Source: Hericium rajendrae
Lineage: Eukaryota; Basidiomycota; Agaricomycetes; Russulales; Hericiaceae
Direction: 5' to 3'
Assembly: GCA_033439255.1 (NCBI GenBank)
Contig: CM065883.1
Coordinates: forward strand, 1,054,001 to 1,118,000
DNA: 64,000 nucleotides
Position numbers and translations under genes: made by a program. Shown piece by piece: positions 60,413 through 64,000 of the stretch (position 1 is the first letter of the stretch; every line of letters starts with the position of its first letter). The notes under the pieces were generated by a model, which was not told the origin of the DNA, did not search any database, and saw only the letters and a list, made by a program, of their open reading frames with translations.

Positions 60413-60825
60413 ATTGCGGTCGTGAAAGAGTAGATGGAGTTGAAATCAAAGAGTGTACCCGCAGACCATCTCCCGGTGCTACGAGTATAACGACCATCGA
60501 TATTCCCACGGCTGCTACCGGCAAACGCCGTACTCCCTGCAATACTGATCGAGATCCATGCGTTGTTCAGATCTCTTGACGACGAACCATTCACAATCCT
60601 TTCATGAATACGCAGTGCAATGAAACGAGACTGACTGGATGCAAGAAAGTACGGCATGGTTTATCATTCAATTGTAAAGACATCGATTGCAAGACTAAGG
60701 CAGTAAATTCATACTAACAATCGCATCACAGCAAACACGGACACAAATTATACGGGCCACTTTTACCACGTTATTCAAGTCGGTGGCAGCAATAAAATCA
60801 ACTTGTCAGATTCGATGTTCCAAAT
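60413..60825. other. RDI1 upstream region and intergenic space
   Basis: About 413 bp. A minus-strand open frame reaches 60657, but it has no similarity that I recognise and overlaps the RDI1 start. Probably promoter and leader. The last part is AT-rich. Confidence 0.4.
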
Positions 60826-62530
60826 TTACTCTATATCAGAGGGCGCTCCCATAGGGCGATGCATACCCGCTGTACACAATCAATAAAGGCGACAGCGAAC
60901 AAAGATGATGAGAGTACGCACATCCCTTGAAGCGGCACCTGTCTTTGGAGGCGAAGAAGCACTTGATGCCGAAAGGACAAACGTGTCCCCAGCAGCACTC
61001 CGTGCCATACGGGCAGGATTTGTCTATACCAAAGTCAAGCCTAATGTCTAGGAAGGGCTGATGAAAGCGTACCATTATTCAAATACCAGCAGGGCGATTG
61101 CTTGGCATTCTGGGACAGCGTTTCGATCTGCTCCTCGGTGAGGACATAATCGTGCGAGTACCTGCACCTATCCTGCTTCGAACAGCGTTGATGAAGCAAA
61201 TAGTACTCGTTGCAGGGAGGCGGGGTCTCTGATGCGGGAACAATAAGATATCTCCGCTGAAAGCATCGTTAACGATACGTACGCTTGTACAAGGGCTGGA
61301 AAAACGTGGTCAGCATCAGAAGCAAAAACAGGAAAGCGGCATACCAGATTCGGGTCAATGACAGCAGCTTTGCGAGGAGCGAAAGACGCGCTCCAAATCG
61401 ACGAGTTCGAGGATTCGAGCTGCGACTTCTCATCGTCAGTGCCTGCTACTTTCTCGGACCGCGGCGAAGTAAGCTGCTCGGTGACCACGTGGTTGCCAGT
61501 CGGTGTGCTCTTCATGAACAACCCATCAAGCAGAAGAGAGGAGACCTGCGGGGTCATCCTCCCTGCCGTAAAGTTCTTTTGGCCCTGTAGCAATACAAGC
61601 TTGGAAGAGGCAGATGCTTCTTCCAAGTTGCGAAGTATGGCAGAGTACTCGTATCCCCCTGTCCAGAGGATGTATCAATGCACATAACGGCGTGCAGCAA
61701 CGAGAAGGTTACCGCTGAAAAAAACGCGCAGTGTTTGTGGAAGAAGCGCAAATGTCTGTATATAATCTGATAACCATTGAGCACCCAACAATAATCACCC
61801 AGGGGAAAATATACCTTTAATTTTCTTGTCGGTTTCTCTCTTATCGGGAGCATCGACGATATTCAAAGATGGAGAGGACTTGCTGAGGCCAGCCAAAAAG
61901 GTATCGAGCTCATCAGCAGTGCATGAGTTGGAGAGGTCGCTGACAAGAACTTTCTTGTTGATGTAGATCGTAGTCCAAAGCGAGTAAGTCTTATCGTCTG
62001 GCATATATTGCTTGATGCCTCCTATAAGTTCTTGGGCGGCCAGCTTGCCACCAGTTTCGCCTTGCTTTATGAAAGGCAAGGCAAAAATCTTTCTAGTCCC
62101 ATCGATAACCAAAAGGACGAGATTCTTCGGAGCGGCATGGATCAGAGTGACGATACGGATGTCGAGATCTCAAGCCTACATTCTCGAGGACAGAGCCATT
62201 CTGTCTCCCCAATCCCATGAGTTGTTCCTCGCGTAGTTTGTTCTCGCGCTCAGCGGCGCTCCGAGTATCGGAGTGAGCTCGCTTCCACACATCGAGCTCG
62301 ACTTCGAGCTCTTTGACTTTAGCTGCCAGAGCGGCATTTTCGCCGATGGTCACTTCCGCGAGCTCTATGGCACAATAGTCAGCACTTTCAACTTGGAGGG
62401 AGTGAAGCGATGCTTGCCTTGCACCTTGGCTAAGGCGTCGTTCCTGGGCCACATCATGAAATGGGGAATTGGGTAGAAGCCAGCGAGTGTGAGCTTACCA
62501 TTCGTACTGTTTAGCTCTCGTAGAATCCAT
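60826..62530 (-). CDS. Coiled-coil protein with two CCCH zinc fingers
   Basis: ATG 62530 opens MDSTRAKQYEWNDALAK; two short introns then lead into a coiled coil (LAEVTIGENAALAAKVKELE). Next comes a domain LVLLVIDGTRKIFALPFIKQ with AAQELIGGIKQYMPDDKTYS, VSDLSNSCTADELDTFLAGL and VFFSGN, which fits the DUF7923-type domain found beside CCCH fingers in fungi. A disordered linker precedes two C-x8-C-x5-C-x3-H fingers: CNEYYLLHQRC with RCRYSH, then CWYLNNDKSC with ECCWGH. A third Cys cluster follows. It ends GAPSDIE-stop. RNA binding is inferred from the fingers. Exon joins at both ends were checked by hand. Confidence 0.8.
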
Positions 62531-63771
62531 AAGCGGCGATTTACTATGAAAACTAGTTACCGAACTGCGTGAAAGGGCTAGCTTTAAGTACTGTCCCAAC
62601 GCGCAGCAATGCAACAACCTGTCCGAGCTGTCCTAGGGCGTCAATCGCACCGCAGGGCAACGCACGGTGATGTGCTGAAGGGTTCTATATACAGATACGT
62701 GGAAACTATTCGATTCCGAAGGAACGTGGATAGGCGCGGAACGACCCCGAGGACAAGGCTGCCGCATGCACTGCAGAATATCAGGACGGCTTCTTTGACA
62801 TCCAGGATGGAGTATGTGCCTCGTTGGAAACAGCGGGAGAACTCCGGATGTAGACGCCCATATGTATCGACGGCGCGTGATTAATAACGATGTCCGAGGC
62901 CGTAGTCTGGCGATAAGTAGGTTCTAGCTTTCAAGAACGTTCGTAGTGCACTGCTCAGCGTTGAATGTCGAGTTATTGAAGTTTCAGGTGAGGCGTGAGA
63001 CGTGAGACGAGGCACGGGGGAGGCTATGAGTCCAAAACGATCTATCAGTTCCGGCACTGCATCAATGTCGAAGTCCAGCAAGCCTACATTCGCCTCTCAA
63101 AGAAGTCTGATGATCGACGTCTTCACAACATGAGAGCTCTGAGGATTAAGAATGATCGGACAGCTTTGCATCCGCCCACTGCCGTACGTACCGCCTTGGC
63201 GACTGATGCCAGGATGTACAAAGCTGGGGGTCGATACGTACAGGGTTCGTGCCAGCATGAAACGTACTGACCGGGGGAACATCCGCAGAGGAAAATATCG
63301 TCCTTGAAGCGAGTAAAACCTTTCATTTCCAGAAACAGCCTTGTTGCTCGAAAACAAAGGCAGCAACTCCTTGCGCCTCTAATTGACAGGATGATCCATG
63401 GCGCCTTTTCCAGTGAGATACAGAACCGCGGCACCGCGCAGATGGAGATACTCTGGACAGTGCGCGTCCACCGTTGCTAGTTTCCAAAATCTGGGAATGG
63501 CAGTCCCTGTGGAAACATCTATAACAGACACAAGAACAATAAAACGCGGCCTACGCACGGAATGCTAGTGCACCATGAAGTCGAACTCAACGCCGCGTCC
63601 AGGAGCAAAAAGGCGCGTGGGCGTGAGAACATCACGTGTAGCGCGTATCCGCGCGTCGCGTCTTACTCGAACCGCGACTTCATCATCACAACCATTTCCT
63701 CATCGTCTTCCCTTCCGAGACGACGATTTCTTCTTCTCTTTAACTGTTGCTACTTGTTATATCTGTACAAA
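62531..63771. other. 1.2-kb region without a clear gene
   Basis: Open frames at 62609-62884 plus and 63123-63434 minus are 90-103 residues, with no domain and no intron-joined extension. The last part, rich in CpG (63,600-63,680), is probably the promoter of the next gene. I see nothing more. Confidence 0.45.
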
Positions 63772-64000
63772 ATGTCCGATCTGTACACTGCTTTACGAGT
63801 ATCACCAAGGAAGAAGCGTTGTCTCTCTGATGACGAGGACGATTTCACAGTAACGCCCAAACGACTTCGAACTGCGTGCGTCGTCTCAGACATATCTCAC
63901 TTGCCTCTACTAATGCTTCTGCTGCAGGCCACATTCCACACACAAATCTGCTTTCAAACATCAGTCTATTGTTGATGAAGGAACACTTCCCGCTCATCTT
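63772..64000 (+). CDS. 5' end of a gene resembling replication factor Cdt1
   Basis: Exon 1 encodes MSDLYTALRVSPRKKRCLSD followed by acidic DEDDFTVTPKRLRTA. A 52-nt intron then leads to exon 2, PHSTHKSAFKHQSIVDEGTL, still open at the window end. The short N-terminus with basic SPRKKR and TPKRLR motifs matches my memory of basidiomycete Cdt1 N-termini, the factor that loads Mcm2-7 at origins. Fewer than 60 residues are visible, so this is a tentative call. Another nuclear protein with a similar basic start is possible. Confidence 0.5.

Noticed and set aside
60349-60657. 102-residue frame upstream of RDI1
   Set aside because: It overlaps the clear RDI1 start in another frame and lacks similarity to anything that I know.
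63123-63434. 103-residue minus-strand open frame rich in Cys
   Set aside because: No domain, no intron-linked extension and no conserved spacing of the Cys residues.

Overview
This looks like nuclear DNA of a filamentous basidiomycete, most likely an agaricomycete. Genes are closely packed on both strands. Most coding regions are cut by many short GT-AG introns of about 45-60 bases. The proteins recognised have typical fungal forms: Mdm10, a Ytp1-like protein, Bcy1-type PKA regulator, a Dal5-type transporter and a membrane-anchored GH9 endoglucanase. The species cannot be named from the sequence alone.

Layout. 1-1432: 5' part of LEU1 (minus strand). 2018-3666: a non-autonomous DNA transposon with ~160-bp inverted repeats. 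3987-4383: ribosomal protein L29. 4812-12108: a dense block holding a TFIIIC subunit (GTF3C5/Sfc1), a small mitochondrial protein, GINS subunit PSF3, V-ATPase assembly factor PKR1, a RecA-fold-like unknown, and MDM10. 12192-14967: a disordered RGG protein and spliceosomal SmG. 16316-25162: a Srk1/Rck2-like stress kinase, a NIPA Mg2+ transporter, SEC12, TAF9 and ISU1. 25365-33115: PRP31, an unusual HerA/TraG-like ATPase, RRP8 and uracil phosphoribosyltransferase. 33534-43477: sulfite reductase flavoprotein MET10, GH9 endoglucanase, a Gfo/Idh oxidoreductase and a membrane ubiquitin-like protein. 43852-50744: PKA regulatory subunit, a Ser-rich single-pass membrane protein and a Dal5-type MFS transporter. 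50920-55379: the only clearly repeat-rich stretch, with a ~1-kb near-perfect tandem duplication and an inverted repeat, and no convincing gene. 55380-62530: YTP1-like protein, COQ2, Rho-GDI and a tandem CCCH zinc-finger protein. 63772-end: 5' end of a gene resembling CDT1.

Most genes are unrelated housekeeping functions arranged in divergent or convergent pairs, not a pathway cluster. Several divergent intergenic spaces are only 130-230 bp and carry recognisable sites: CCAAT boxes between TAF9 and ISU1, and MCB-like ACGCGT boxes before PSF3. A CRE lies before the stress kinase.

The points most worth a second look are the HerA/TraG-like ATPase, the SWSAP1-like candidate at 9314-10452, and the recent 1-kb tandem duplication. 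Others are the CpG-decayed transposon, two microexons (12 and 13 nt), a GC-AG intron, and conserved genes whose frame changes where no normal intron fits.
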